DNA of 64,000 nucleotides from an uncultured Roseobacter sp. (GCF_947491795.1 NZ_CANLKW010000003.1:744001-808000); one strand, 5' to 3'. Counted from the first letter of the stretch, positions 1 through 9,321 are shown. The notes: generated from the letters alone by a model not told the origin. A program made the numbers and translations.

Positions 1-503
1 TATTCGATGTAGAATTCCGCGTTGTTTTTCAGCGACTGGCCATAGAGCGTGTGCAGGATCGCGTGGCCGGTGCGGTCAGCGGCAGCACAGGTCCGCTGCA
101 CGGCGGGGCCTTCACCGAATTCGGTGGTGTGACCGCCAAAGGGACGCTGATAAATCTTGCCTTCTTCGGTGCGGGAAAAGGGCACGCCGTAGTGCTCCAG
201 CTCATAAACCGCTTTGGGGGCCTCGCGCGCCAGGTATTCCATCGCATCCGTGTCGCCCAGCCAGTCAGAGCCTTTGACGGTGTCATACATGTGCCACTGC
301 CAGTTGTCGGGCCCCATGTTGGCCAGCGAGGCGGCGATGCCCCCCTGGGCCGCAACCGTGTGCGACCGGGTCGGAAAGACCTTGGTCACGCAGGCGGTGC
401 GCAGCCCCTGTTCGGCCATGCCCAGCGTGGCGCGCAGACCAGCGCCCCCGGCCCCGACGACAACAACGTCGTATTCGTGTGTTTCGTATTCGTAAGCAGC
501 CAT
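1..503 (-). CDS. sdhA: Succinate dehydrogenase flavoprotein subunit (5' part; gene runs off the window)
   Basis: Catalytic subunit of respiratory complex II, which oxidises succinate to fumarate and passes electrons to FAD. About 167 N-terminal residues are present; the rest lies beyond position 1. The dinucleotide-binding motif GAGGAG is at residues 17-22. The segment [10 protein letters not shown] carries His48, the expected site of covalent FAD attachment. The ATG at 503 follows GGGAGA at a good distance. The gene is third in sdhC-sdhD-sdhA, 62 bp after sdhD, and sdhB would be expected next. The frame is open throughout and the family identity is unambiguous. Confidence 0.97.
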   Translation of the reverse strand, partial: MAAYEYETHEYDVVVVGAGGAGLRATLGMAEQGLRTACVTKVFPTRSHTVAAQGGIAASLANMGPDNWQWHMYDTVKGSDWLGDTDAMEYLAREAPKAVYELEHYGVPFSRTEEGKIYQRPFGGHTTEFGEGPAVQRTCAAADRTGHAILHTLYGQSLKNNAEFYIE

Positions 504-565
504 GGAATTTCTCCCGGATGTGTGAGGTTGCGCCGGGCACGTACGGCCCGGTGCGGAATGTTCGG

Positions 566-937
566 TCAGAGGGCCAGTCGCACGATGGCGTAAAGCCCGG
601 TCGCCATTGCGGCATAGGACAGGCATGTCGTGGCGATGATGGTAATTTTCTGCGCCAGCCCGTGCACGTAGTCCTCGATCAGGGCCTGCACCCCGCCGGC
701 AAAATGCTTAAACGTCACGATGATGGTCAGCGCTGCAACGACCGCCGGGAACGGACGGGCGAAATAGGCGGTGACGTCCTCATGGGGGGCGCCCAGCATC
801 GGGCCAAAGGTAAAGACAAAAAGCGGGATCAGGATCAGCAGGGCGCCGGAACTGACGGTCATGGACCAGTGGTGTTCTGTGCCGGTTTTGGCCGACCCCA
901 TTCCGGTGGCGCGTTTTCGGTCAGTCAGATAGCTCAT
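566..937 (-). CDS. sdhD: Succinate dehydrogenase membrane anchor subunit
   Basis: A 123-residue membrane anchor of complex II with three predicted transmembrane helices. It helps bind heme b and ubiquinone. It begins [15 protein letters not shown], and the segment [14 protein letters not shown] holds the Asp-Tyr pair typical of the SdhD quinone site. A start 18 bp further upstream (955) is possible and would overlap sdhC. The ATG at 937 is preferred because GAGGGGG lies about 5 nt upstream of it. It sits between sdhC and sdhA on the same strand and is certainly cotranscribed with them. Confidence 0.93.
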   Translation of the reverse strand: MSYLTDRKRATGMGSAKTGTEHHWSMTVSSGALLILIPLFVFTFGPMLGAPHEDVTAYFARPFPAVVAALTIIVTFKHFAGGVQALIEDYVHGLAQKITIIATTCLSYAAMATGLYAIVRLAL

Positions 938-947
938 ACCGGCCCCC

Positions 948-1331
948 TCAGACAATGATGATGGTCAGCAGGGTCAGCACAAAAGAGCCGCCGATCACTG
1001 CATAGCCGAGTTTATAGGCTGTCTCCAGGTCCAGCCCGACGCCCTGATCCCAGATCAGATGCCGCAGACCGGCCAGCGTGTGATACCACAGGCCCCAGAC
1101 CGACAGCAGCATGACCAGATCGCCGAACCAGCTGGTCAGCACCCCGTCTGCAACGGCGAAATACTCAGGAGATGTCGCCGCGGCCAGAAACCACCAGACC
1201 ACCAGCAGCGCAGAGATCAGCAGCGCATTGCCGGTGATCCGCGTCAGGATCGACGTCATGGAGGTAAGCTGCGGGCGATAGATCGACAGGTGCGGTGACA
1301 ACGGGCGATTGCCCCGGTTCACATCGGCCAT
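948..1331 (-). CDS. sdhC: Succinate dehydrogenase cytochrome b556 subunit
   Basis: A 127-residue cytochrome b subunit of complex II. The family signature HLSIYRPQLTSMTSI begins at His14. Ser27 and Arg31 match the quinone-binding residues of the E. coli subunit, and His84 in WYHTLAGLRH matches its heme ligand. Three membrane helices are apparent. It is the first sdh gene, and AAGGA stands about 9 nt before the ATG. The upstream region holds a possible sigma-70 promoter and, further up, two TGTGATCACA palindromes placed inside the 3' end of the preceding gene. Confidence 0.96.
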   Translation of the reverse strand: MADVNRGNRPLSPHLSIYRPQLTSMTSILTRITGNALLISALLVVWWFLAAATSPEYFAVADGVLTSWFGDLVMLLSVWGLWYHTLAGLRHLIWDQGVGLDLETAYKLGYAVIGGSFVLTLLTIIIV

Positions 1332-1359
1332 AATAGATTCCTTTTGTTCCCTGAGCGTA

Positions 1360-1387
1360 TTAGTACCCTATATTGCCGTATTGTCAC
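1360..1387 (-). promoter_or_regulatory. Possible sdhC promoter
   Basis: On the minus strand GTGACA (1387-1382) and TACTAA (1365-1360) are separated by 16 bp. This is a fair sigma-70-like pair 29 bp upstream of the sdhC start. The match is modest and no transcription start is known. Confidence 0.3.
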
Positions 1388-1441
1388 CTGGCCGGAGCGG
1401 CCACAGGCGCGGTAATTTGGCGCGATTTAGCAGAATTCTGT

Positions 1442-2149
1442 TCACTTTTTGATAATGTGATCACAAGAAAAACCTGTGTGATCACATTGTGGCAGACCAC
1501 TGAGCTGCCGCGTGGTCTCGCGCTGCAGTTTGCGGCGGATCTGCGCAGGGTAATCCTCAAAGCCATTGGCGGTGATCACAAAGGCCCCCTCGCCCGTGAT
1601 CAGGTTCTCGTAAAACCAGCCCGTCAGATCGGTTTCGTCTGTCTCGATCGCCAGGGCGTTGACCGTCACGCCCATTTCCGCGAGCGCTGCATGGCGGGTG
1701 GCGGGCTCCGGCCCCTCGTTGGAGATCCCGTCGCCCGAGACATCAATCACGCGGCGCGCACAGTGCGGCACCTGCAGGAGAGCAGCTTCTGACGCGCTCA
1801 GTGCCTCGCCGATGGCCGTCGAGAAATTCCGCCAGACACGTTTGTTCGTGGCAACAGCCTCGGCCAGAGCGTCTGCATCATCGCCGCTGCGCACCGGTGT
1901 CCAGGGGATGGTCTGGCGCTGGCGCGAGGAGCCTGTCCACTGGATCACCGTGACCATCGCCTCCTGACTGATCAGCGCGTCAATGACGATACCGTCCCGC
2001 AGCGCCTCGGCCAGCCCGTCCATCTGAATTCGGAATTCCCGCGCATCGACCGAGCCGGAGACATCCACGGCCAGAACAAGCGCCAGCTGACAGGCCATGG
2101 CTGGCGTGCCGGTAATGAGTGTCAGGAGGATGGCAAGCGTCCGGAGCAT
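1442..2149 (-). CDS. DUF1194 von Willebrand factor A-like secreted protein
   Basis: A 235-residue protein with an N-terminal signal peptide (MLRTLAILLTLITG..AMA) and then a VWA-like domain. The metal-ion-dependent adhesion motif DVSGS follows directly, and DVSGDGISNEGP is a second conserved patch. DUF1194 proteins are exported and of unknown role. A longer reading from 2242 is possible, but its N-terminus is not signal-like, so the ATG at 2149 is chosen. The last codons spell a repeated Cys-Asp-His because the coding sequence there doubles as the paired operator of the downstream sdh operon. Confidence 0.8.
   Translation of the reverse strand: MLRTLAILLTLITGTPAMACQLALVLAVDVSGSVDAREFRIQMDGLAEALRDGIVIDALISQEAMVTVIQWTGSSRQRQTIPWTPVRSGDDADALAEAVATNKRVWRNFSTAIGEALSASEAALLQVPHCARRVIDVSGDGISNEGPEPATRHAALAEMGVTVNALAIETDETDLTGWFYENLITGEGAFVITANGFEDYPAQIRRKLQRETTRQLSGLPQCDHTGFSCDHIIKK
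1456..1486. promoter_or_regulatory. Paired TGTGATCACA operator upstream of sdhCDA
   Basis: Two perfect 10-bp palindromes, TGTGATCACA at 1456-1465 and again at 1477-1486, lie 21 bp apart start to start (two helical turns). They are 125-155 bp upstream of sdhC. The same pair with the same spacing precedes sucC at 10358-10388. The element lies wholly within the last codons of the VWA-protein gene. The GTGATCAC core would suit a GntR/FadR-type dimer. AkgR, a GntR activator of TCA-cycle genes known from Rhodobacter sphaeroides, is a candidate, by inference only. Confidence 0.7.
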
Positions 2150-2241
2150 GCGGCCAAGCCTACCCGACCCGGCGCGGTTGTCACCTGGAAAGCGGTGGGG
2201 TGGGATGGCCGGTTTGAGCGTGCACCCACTGAGATACCACA

Positions 2242-3115
2242 TTGCTTCAGTATCTGCTGTTGAGCATTTCGCCCGATGATGTTCTCTGTGTGCGGAACAA
2301 AGCTGTCAGATCTGAGCTCAAACGCCTGCAATGGATACTTCAGGATTTTGAGGACACCCGGAAAATGGCTGATGCGCCCGATCGGCTGGAGATTCCGTAC
2401 ACGTGGCACAAAGTCATTCCGTTTATCGGCGAACTGACACCGGCTCCGACCATCAGTAACCCGAACGCCGTGGTCATGTTCGGCTCTTATACCCTGTGGC
2501 GATACGCACTGGCCAACGACCTGAAACCCGGTGTTTTTAAAATCAGACCCTTTGTCCATGAGATACCCTGGCACCCGTTTCTGCTTAATGGTGCGGATGC
2601 TCTTTTCTTAACGCTGCGCGATGTTCCCGAACACCTGCCCGATGACGGAAAAGACTGGTTCTTACGCCCGGTGGAAGACAGCAAAGAAGAGCCGGGAAAC
2701 GTAAAGTCTGCCGGTGAAATCATTGATTTGGCCAACAAGGTACTCGCCCTGGAAGAGCACGAAATACCAAAAGGCTCTCTTCGTCACGATACAGAAATGA
2801 TGTTCACGCCGCCCGTTCGCATTCTCAAAGAATGGCAACTGTGGGTGGTAAGAGACGCAATTGTTACTTTCTCTCTCTCTCTACAAAGAGGGCTCGCGGG
2901 TCGTTTACAGAACTGAAATTGATGATGACGCCCTGGAATTTGCAAGGACGCTGGTCGCGGCGAACCCAGGCTATGCACCCGCTTATGTGATCGACATCTG
3001 TCGCACAGATGACGGGCTGAAGATGCTCGAAACGAACTGCATCAATGCTGCCGGCTTCTACGAGGCTGACCTGCTGAAGCTGGTATCGTCCATCGACGCA
3101 TTTTCGGCTGGCTGA
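2242..3115 (+). pseudogene. ATP-grasp domain protein, interrupted by a frameshift at a (CT)6 run
   Basis: Two overlapping frames together make one roughly 290-residue protein resembling the ATP-grasp (DUF4343-like) proteins. The first frame runs 2242-2916 and contains FGSYTLWRYAL, LRPVEDSKE and ILKEWQLWVV. The second continues from about 2870 to 3115 with YKEGSRVVYR, AYVIDICRTDD and LKMLETNCINAAGFY, which is the metal-binding end of the fold (Asp near DIC, Glu and Asn in ETNCIN). The break falls at TTT followed by (CT)6. One more CT unit, or two fewer, would restore a single frame. The 5' end is uncertain: TTG at 2242 is the earliest start and no strong ribosome-binding site is seen. It could be a decayed gene, a slippage-switched gene or a sequencing error. 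Confidence 0.6.
2871..2882 (+). repeat. (CT)6 microsatellite at the frameshift
   Basis: Six perfect CT units inside the ATP-grasp gene. Changing the count by +1 or -2 units joins the two reading frames, so this short repeat decides whether a full-length protein is made. Confidence 0.85.
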
Positions 3116-3226
3116 CATCAGAAACTGAGTTTTTGCTGTCGCGGAGTTGCGTCGGGTTTGTCGCGCACATTCCGCCCCTCAACACCCCACCTGCGCCCGG
3201 CACATCCCGCGCGCCGCGGCCTTGCT

Positions 3227-3940
3227 TCAGAAATCCGCCAGGTCGCGCAGATACCCGTCGAGTTCAGTGCAGATGGTGATGCGTGCCAGTTCAGGATCGT
3301 AGAACCCGTTGGCCTCGCCGCAGTCCCCGACAACGATGTCCAGCTGCGCGGGCAGGTCAAAATCGGTGTTCAGTGCGGCAACCTCCTCTGCCACCAGTGC
3401 GCCGATCAGCGTGTCGCGGGGGCCGTCATAGACCATCGACTGCGCGGGATCACCTGCGGTGATGTCATCCAGCACCGGGCCCCAGCTGTCAGCGGCCAGC
3501 GCGTATTCTTCCTCGCAGGTCTCTGCGCGCTCATCAGGCAGATCAAGCTCGGCGGCCAGATCCGCGCGGTCCCCGGGATTTGCGCCATAGAAGAGGCAGA
3601 TCATTGTATAATAGCGCTGAAGGTCAGGTCCGTGCACATCCCACAGGGCCGGTTCGTTTTCCTGCGCCTCGCCCAGAAAGCCAAAGGCCGCATCATAGAT
3701 AATGCCCGTGGCGTCGTCCTCGTCATAGAGGTCGTGGATCAGCAACACGCTCAGCACATCGGCTGCGTCCTCTTCCTGGCCAAAGACCGGCAGCGCCAGC
3801 AGGTCAATCAGCGCATGCCCCATCTCATGATAAAGGATGGCCAGCACATTGGCCTCGACAAAGGCATCTTCACGCTCGGAGGCCAGAACGCCGCCCCCAA
3901 GACAGAGCAGAAAGGAAATTGCGGCGGTCAGCGTTCTCAC
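3227..3940 (-). CDS. DUF4344-type putative metallopeptidase, exported
   Basis: A 237-residue protein with a signal peptide of about 20 residues (MRTLTAAISFLLCLGGGVLA). A zinc-protease motif follows directly: HEMGH, with His38, Glu39 and His42. The rest is acidic and matches the DUF4344 pattern (DLYDEDDATGIIYDA, LQRYYTMICLFYG). It is probably a periplasmic peptidase, but the substrate is unknown. It is the last gene of the minus-strand run beginning at mcl2, 15 bp after mch, and so is probably cotranscribed. The HExxH motif and family resemblance are clear; activity is inferred. Confidence 0.75.
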   Translation of the reverse strand: MRTLTAAISFLLCLGGGVLASEREDAFVEANVLAILYHEMGHALIDLLALPVFGQEEDAADVLSVLLIHDLYDEDDATGIIYDAAFGFLGEAQENEPALWDVHGPDLQRYYTMICLFYGANPGDRADLAAELDLPDERAETCEEEYALAADSWGPVLDDITAGDPAQSMVYDGPRDTLIGALVAEEVAALNTDFDLPAQLDIVVGDCGEANGFYDPELARITICTELDGYLRDLADF

Positions 3941-3955
3941 AGGGTCTCCCGGGGA

Positions 3956-4987
3956 TCAGAGCGGCATCAGCGCCCAGTAGTCCAGATCGAGCAGCACATG
4001 CGGCAGATATTTGCCGTCTTCGCCCCGCAGCGTAAAGGGGTCGCCGCCTTTTGTCGCCACCAGTCGCAGCCGGATGGTTCCGACCCCCGGCGCATCGGTT
4101 TCTGCCTTGTCCAGCACTTCGGACCAGGCGCGCACCGTGTCACCGGCAAGGCATGGGTTGGCATGGGCGCCGCTGTTCAGCCCCACAACCATCTGTGCGT
4201 TTGCCAGACCATTAAAGCTGAGCGCGCGTGCCATGGAAATCACATGGCCGCCATAGATCAGACGGGTGCCATCAGGCCGGGCCGACGTGTCAAAATGCAC
4301 TTTGGCTGTGTTCTGCCACAGTCGCGTGGCCATCATATGCTCGGCTTCCTCGATCGTCACGCCGTCAACGTGATCGATCTGTTCGCCGATGGCGTAATCG
4401 CCCCAGCGATGCGGCTCGCCCGCAAGGGTGAAGTCATAGCCGGTAAAGTCGAGGCCTCCCGGGATCACCAGCCGGTCTGCCGGGACAGCCTGTGCAAGCT
4501 CGGGGATCACCGTCTCCGGCGCGGGTGCGTCCAGCCGGTTTTTGCGCACCATGACCCAGCGGACATATTCCAGAACAGTCTCGTCATGCTGGTTGAGGCC
4601 ACGCGTCCGCACCCAGACCACGCCGGATTTGCCATTGGAGTTTTCCTTGACCCCGATCACCTCGGATTCCGAGCGCAGCGTGTCTCCCGGCCAGACAGGT
4701 GTGATCCAGCGCCCTTCGGCATACCCCAGATTTGCAACCGCATTGAGCGAGATATCCGGCACCGTTTTGCCGAAAACCACATGAAAAGCGATCATGTCAT
4801 CCAGCGGGCTGAACGGCAGGCCCGAGCTCTGCGCGAACTGATCCGAGGAATAAAGCGCGTGCCGGGCGGGATAGAGCATGTGGTAAAGAGCCCGCTCGCC
4901 CATCTTAACGGTCCGCGGCACGGCGTGGCGGATCACCTGGCCGGGCGCGTAATCCTCAAAGAAACGGCCCGGGTTCGTTCTGGCCAT
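3956..4987 (-). CDS. mch: Mesaconyl-CoA hydratase (MaoC-type)
   Basis: A 343-residue double hot-dog (MaoC-like) hydratase. In the ethylmalonyl-CoA pathway this enzyme converts mesaconyl-CoA to beta-methylmalyl-CoA during acetyl-CoA assimilation. N-terminal features are GRFFEDYAPGQVIRHAV and FHVVFGKTVPDISLNA; the C-terminal half has YGGHVISMARALSFNG and NPCLAGDTVRAWSEV. Its length matches the known enzyme. The ATG overlaps the stop of the DUF1737 gene by one base (TAATG), so translation is coupled. The nearby mcl2-type gene, whose family acts on malyl-CoA, supports this over a general enoyl-CoA hydratase. Confidence 0.87.
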   Translation of the reverse strand: MARTNPGRFFEDYAPGQVIRHAVPRTVKMGERALYHMLYPARHALYSSDQFAQSSGLPFSPLDDMIAFHVVFGKTVPDISLNAVANLGYAEGRWITPVWPGDTLRSESEVIGVKENSNGKSGVVWVRTRGLNQHDETVLEYVRWVMVRKNRLDAPAPETVIPELAQAVPADRLVIPGGLDFTGYDFTLAGEPHRWGDYAIGEQIDHVDGVTIEEAEHMMATRLWQNTAKVHFDTSARPDGTRLIYGGHVISMARALSFNGLANAQMVVGLNSGAHANPCLAGDTVRAWSEVLDKAETDAPGVGTIRLRLVATKGGDPFTLRGEDGKYLPHVLLDLDYWALMPL

Positions 4988-5190
4988 TACTGCGCCCCCA
5001 GTCTGGTGTCAGCGGTATAGACGCCGGGCGCGTCTTTTACGACGGCCTGGCCGCAGCGCATGACACCGGCCGCATGATCCCAGGTCTGGGTCGGGCTGCC
5101 GTGCAGCTCCCAGCCTTTGTTCAGCGCCTCGGTGACCTTGTGACAAAAGGCGGATGTGTCCTCTTCAGAGAGAAAACGGTAAAGTCTCAT
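4987..5190 (-). CDS. DUF1737 small protein
   Basis: A 67-residue soluble protein that begins MRLYRFLSEEDTSAFCHKVT and contains LNKGWELHGSPTQTW, the hallmark of the DUF1737 family. Function is unknown. It lies between the NnrU-like gene (15 bp gap) and mch (one-base overlap), so it is part of the mcl2-mch transcript. Short, but the family pattern and tight packing make it a real gene. Confidence 0.8.
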   Translation of the reverse strand: MRLYRFLSEEDTSAFCHKVTEALNKGWELHGSPTQTWDHAAGVMRCGQAVVKDAPGVYTADTRLGAQ

Positions 5191-5205
5191 CAGGATACCC
5201 CGTGT

Positions 5206-5778
5206 TCAGAGAGGGAAGGGCCAGACGCCCAGCCAGTTGTGAAGCGCGGCGATGGCCGCAAAGAGCACCAGCGAAATGACCGCCAGACGGATATAGGTGG
5301 CACGCCCCGCGGGCTCGGGCGCGGTCCAGTCGGGCTCGGCGCGGTTGATCACGATGACCTGTCCCACGGCCCAGGCCAGCAACCCGCCAAACAGGATCAG
5401 CGACGCCAGATCCCCGTTTACCAGCAGGTGCGCAAAGGCCCAGATCTTGAAACCGGTCAGCTGCGGGTGGCGCAGTTTATACGCGGGCCAGGCTTTGGCA
5501 CCTTTGGCGGCACTGGAGCCATAGACCCACAGCGCCAGCAGCATCAGCGTGTTGTTGACATGCACCATAAAGGCCGGCGGGTTCCAGACGGGCACAAAAG
5601 GCGCCGCGCGGTAGCCCATGATCATCAGCACCAGCCCGGCAACAATGCCCAGCGCCACCAGCCCCTTGCCCGCATTGCCCAGGCCCGCGCGCTGTGCCGG
5701 CATGATCCGTTTGAAATAATGTGCCGCAGTCCACAGGATCAGCCCAAGGACCAGCAGTGCTATGAAAAACAGACTCAT
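5206..5778 (-). CDS. NnrU-family integral membrane protein
   Basis: A 190-residue membrane protein with about five or six hydrophobic segments. Family signatures include HYFKRIMPAQRAGLG, the HVNNTLMLLALWVYG segment and LRHPQLTGFKIWAFAHLLVNGD. NnrU proteins were first met near nitrite and nitric oxide reductase genes and are related to isoprenoid-tail modifying proteins; the activity here is unknown. No denitrification gene is in this window. It starts 4 bp after the mcl2-type gene and is probably translationally coupled to it. Confidence 0.82.
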   Translation of the reverse strand: MSLFFIALLVLGLILWTAAHYFKRIMPAQRAGLGNAGKGLVALGIVAGLVLMIMGYRAAPFVPVWNPPAFMVHVNNTLMLLALWVYGSSAAKGAKAWPAYKLRHPQLTGFKIWAFAHLLVNGDLASLILFGGLLAWAVGQVIVINRAEPDWTAPEPAGRATYIRLAVISLVLFAAIAALHNWLGVWPFPL

Positions 5779-5782
5779 GGGG

Positions 5783-6640
5783 TCACTCCGCGCGCATGGC
5801 TTCTATTGCTGCGGACTTTGCCAGTGTTTCGCGTGCCGTGGCAACATGCAGATTTTCAACGATCCTGCCATCGACCACAGCAACCGCCTGACCTGCGGCA
5901 ACAGCGGCGTCATAGGCTTCTATCTGCCGCGCAGCCAGGTCGACCTCCCCTGCAGTGGGCGAAAACGCGTCGTTGGCGGTGTCGACCTGCGCAGGGTGGA
6001 TCAGGGTTTTGCCGTCAAACCCCATATCGCGGCCCTGGGCGCATTCGTGTTCCAGGCCTTCGGTGTCTTTGAATGCATTGTAGACACCATCGACGATCGC
6101 AATCCCATGGGCCTTTGCCGCAAGCAGGCAGAGCGACAGCCCCCCCATCAGTGGCAGCCGGTCCGTGCGGAAACGCGCGCCCATGTCTTTTGCCAGATCG
6201 TTGGTGCCCATCACCATCCCCTGCAGCGCGGGATGCGCCGCGATGGATGCCGCATTTATAATGCCCAGGGGGGTCTCCATCATCGCCCAGACCGGCAGAT
6301 CGCCGGTGATTGCCTGCAGCGCATCCAGGTCATCAGGTCCGTCCACTTTGGGCAAAAGCACCGCATCTGCCCCCATCGACGCAACAGCATGTGCGTCATC
6401 AGCGCCCCATTCCGTGCCCAGCGCATTGATCCGCACAATTTTCAGGCGCGCACCATAGCCGCCCGCCGCCAACGCAGCGGCCAGTGTGCCCCGGGCGGTC
6501 GTCTTTTCGTCAGGGGCCACCGCATCCTCAAGGTCGAAAATGATGGCATCCACAGGTAAAGACTTGGCTTTTTCCAGCGCCCGGTCGCGGGAGCCGGGGA
6601 TATACAGCACAGATCTGAGCGGGCGGGATGAGGCGGTCAT
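5783..6640 (-). CDS. mcl2: CitE-like (3S)-malyl-CoA thioesterase / malyl-CoA lyase family
   Basis: A 285-residue TIM-barrel protein of the HpcH/CitE family. The seen motifs are FDLEDAVAPDEK (substrate and acid residues), METPLGIINA (metal-binding Glu) and MGTNDLAKDMG (metal-binding Asp). The sequence start (RSVLYIPGSRDRALEKAK) resembles the Mcl2 thioesterase of Rhodobacter sphaeroides more than its Mcl1 lyase. Mcl2 hydrolyses (3S)-malyl-CoA to malate and CoA, completing an apparent malate synthase reaction. The ATG at 6640 has GGAGAA 7 nt upstream; a longer frame to 6745 is rejected. Sharing a transcript with mch supports the ethylmalonyl-CoA role. A generic citrate-lyase beta-like activity cannot be excluded. 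Confidence 0.78.
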   Translation of the reverse strand: MTASSRPLRSVLYIPGSRDRALEKAKSLPVDAIIFDLEDAVAPDEKTTARGTLAAALAAGGYGARLKIVRINALGTEWGADDAHAVASMGADAVLLPKVDGPDDLDALQAITGDLPVWAMMETPLGIINAASIAAHPALQGMVMGTNDLAKDMGARFRTDRLPLMGGLSLCLLAAKAHGIAIVDGVYNAFKDTEGLEHECAQGRDMGFDGKTLIHPAQVDTANDAFSPTAGEVDLAARQIEAYDAAVAAGQAVAVVDGRIVENLHVATARETLAKSAAIEAMRAE

Positions 6641-6971
6641 TGAATTCTCCGGTTCCGATACGCCGGTCGGGCGCATTATAAAGTTGCGCGGACACACGCA
6701 TTTTTTTGCAGAAAGTTCAAGAAGAATCCCGCTGCAATGCAGCAAATATCAAATTCGAACAGTTTGCGTGCGGCGGGTTAACCAATATTTCAGTCCTGAG
6801 GACGATGCTGTACGTGTTCCTGATGCCGGATCCGCCTGGGTGGTGAAACTGCCTGGCAGAGCTCCCGGGGTCGCCGGAACGCTATCTTGAACCGGGGCCG
6901 CCCGGTCATCGCCGGGAACCGGCAGGCCAGATGACAGCGGGTGAAGCCTTTCGAATGAAGGCATACACACT
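6641..6971. other. Divergent intergenic region, mcl2 / secreted protein
   Basis: About 330 bp without a convincing gene. On the minus strand TATAAT (6680-6675) could be the -10 of mcl2, but no good -35 lies 17 bp above it. GCTGCAATGCAGC (6732-6744) is a near-perfect inverted repeat about 95 bp upstream of mcl2. Close to the plus-strand gene, GCCTT and AAGGC arms around 6946-6962 can form a small hairpin just before its start codon. None of these has a known binder. Confidence 0.4.
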
Positions 6972-7304
6972 ATGAAACGCACATCAAAGATACTGCATCT
7001 CGGCGCTTTAACCGCCGCATCGGCGCTGTGGATTTCCGCGACTACGGAAGCTTCTGCGCAAAACACCCGCAACTGCGGTCCGCGTGAAGCCGTTGTTGAC
7101 CGGCTAGCAGACGGCTATGGCGAGACGCGCCAGTCCATGGGGCTGGGTGCCAACAACGCCGTGGTCGAGGTTTTTGCCTCTGACGAGACCGGCACATGGA
7201 CGATCACTGTCACCACCCCGAACGGTATGACCTGCCTTGTGGCATCCGGTCAGTCGTTTGAGGAACTGGCAGAGGCTCTGCCCGCCAAAGGCAACGACGC
7301 CTGA
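6972..7304 (+). CDS. Small exported protein of unknown function
   Basis: A 110-residue protein with a signal peptide of about 29 residues ending in TEASA-QN. The mature part holds two cysteines, in NCGPREAVVDRLADGYGE and MTCLVASGQSFEE, which could form a disulfide. This pattern is common in short conserved periplasmic proteins of Rhodobacterales, but I cannot name a family. It stands alone, divergent from mcl2. Signal peptide, disulfide-like pair and a strong frame support a real gene. Confidence 0.7.
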   Translation: MKRTSKILHLGALTAASALWISATTEASAQNTRNCGPREAVVDRLADGYGETRQSMGLGANNAVVEVFASDETGTWTITVTTPNGMTCLVASGQSFEELAEALPAKGNDA

Positions 7305-7397
7305 TCAGAAGCGGCTGTGCAACGGCCTGCCGGGAGAACCGGCAGGTGTCTGCGCGCCAGCCGTGCATGAAAACCGGGCGCCGGCAGCCCCGGCAGC

Positions 7398-8144
7398 TCA
7401 GAAAAGCCCGTCCCAGATCAGCTTGCATCCGGTCACGGTGAGCAGCACGTACGTGAGGCCGAAAAACAGCCTCTCCGGGAAAAGGTAGTGCGCCCGCACC
7501 CCCAGCCATGCGCCCAGCAACGCAAAGGGCGCAAGGTAGAGATTGGCTAGCGCCGTCTCGGCCGTGAACATGCCCAGCCAGGCATAGGGAACGAATTTTC
7601 CGATATTCACAATCCAGAACACCAGCACGGTTGTGGCCTGGTATTCTGTTTTCGACAGGCCCTTTGACAGCATGTAGATCGCTGCGGGCGGGCCGCCTGC
7701 GTGGCTGACAAAGGACGTGAACCCTGCAGCGACCCCGGCCAGCGCCCCCGCCCAGGCCGGAACCTCTCTCTTTCGGATCGAAACAGTGCCCCGCCGCTGG
7801 GCAAGCTGCCAGATGACAAATCCGACAGAAATGCCCCCGATCAGAATGCGGAAATGATCCGGTTGCGCCACACGGTAGAGCAGTGCGCCCAGCACCACAC
7901 CGGGCACGGCCCCCAGCATCAGCAGCTTTGCAGCCTCTCTGTCCCAGCGTTTCCAGTAAGGCGCCAGCGTGCTCAGGTCGATCAGCATCAGCAGTGGCAG
8001 CATCACGCCCAGTGCCAGCCCCGGATCAATCACCAGCGCCAGCACACTGGCCGATGCAAAGGCCGCACCCGACCCGAACCCGCCTTTGGATATGCCCGCA
8101 AAGACAACCGCGGGCCCCGCGATGGCAAAGAATGTCTGGTCCAT
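7398..8144 (-). CDS. TauE/SafE family membrane transporter
   Basis: A 248-residue membrane protein of the TauE/SafE family, proposed exporters of sulfite, sulfoacetate or related organic anions. Eight hydrophobic stretches can be counted. The first repeat opens with AGISKGGFGSG and the second with AGFTSFVSHAGGPPAAIY, the paired glycine-rich motifs of the family. The ATG at 8144 is chosen because it begins just before the first helix; its ribosome-binding site is weak. No sulfonate genes are nearby, so the substrate is open. Confidence 0.85.
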   Translation of the reverse strand: MDQTFFAIAGPAVVFAGISKGGFGSGAAFASASVLALVIDPGLALGVMLPLLMLIDLSTLAPYWKRWDREAAKLLMLGAVPGVVLGALLYRVAQPDHFRILIGGISVGFVIWQLAQRRGTVSIRKREVPAWAGALAGVAAGFTSFVSHAGGPPAAIYMLSKGLSKTEYQATTVLVFWIVNIGKFVPYAWLGMFTAETALANLYLAPFALLGAWLGVRAHYLFPERLFFGLTYVLLTVTGCKLIWDGLF

Positions 8145-8247
8145 AATCAGCACGCGCCAACTCCTGGCGCGAAACAAGGCACTTGTCCATGGCGCACGCC
8201 GCGCGGGGCACGCCACATCACGCTTTGCGCTGTGAACTTGCGCTTAG

Positions 8248-9264
<1,017 letters not shown>

Positions 9265-9288
9265 GCGATTCTCCAGGAAATCAGTTTG

Positions 9289-9321
9289 AAAAGCCGGCGC
9301 CGAGTGGGGCCGGCTTTTTTT
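9289..9321 (+). terminator. Rho-independent terminator after mdh
   Basis: AAAAGCCGGC (9289-9298) pairs with GCCGGCTTTT (9309-9318) across a 10-nt loop, and a run of seven Ts follows. It lies 25 bp after the mdh stop. Confidence 0.9.

Noticed and set aside
3158..5020. A 620-codon open frame on the plus strand opposite the metallopeptidase and mch genes
   Set aside because: It is antisense to two well recognised genes, has no domain pattern and is rich in Arg, His and Gln, as expected for the shadow frame of GC-rich coding DNA.
6700..6760. TTTGCAAA-like sequences upstream of mcl2 as ScfR/PccR sites
   Set aside because: Only imperfect single matches are present; no pair fits well enough.
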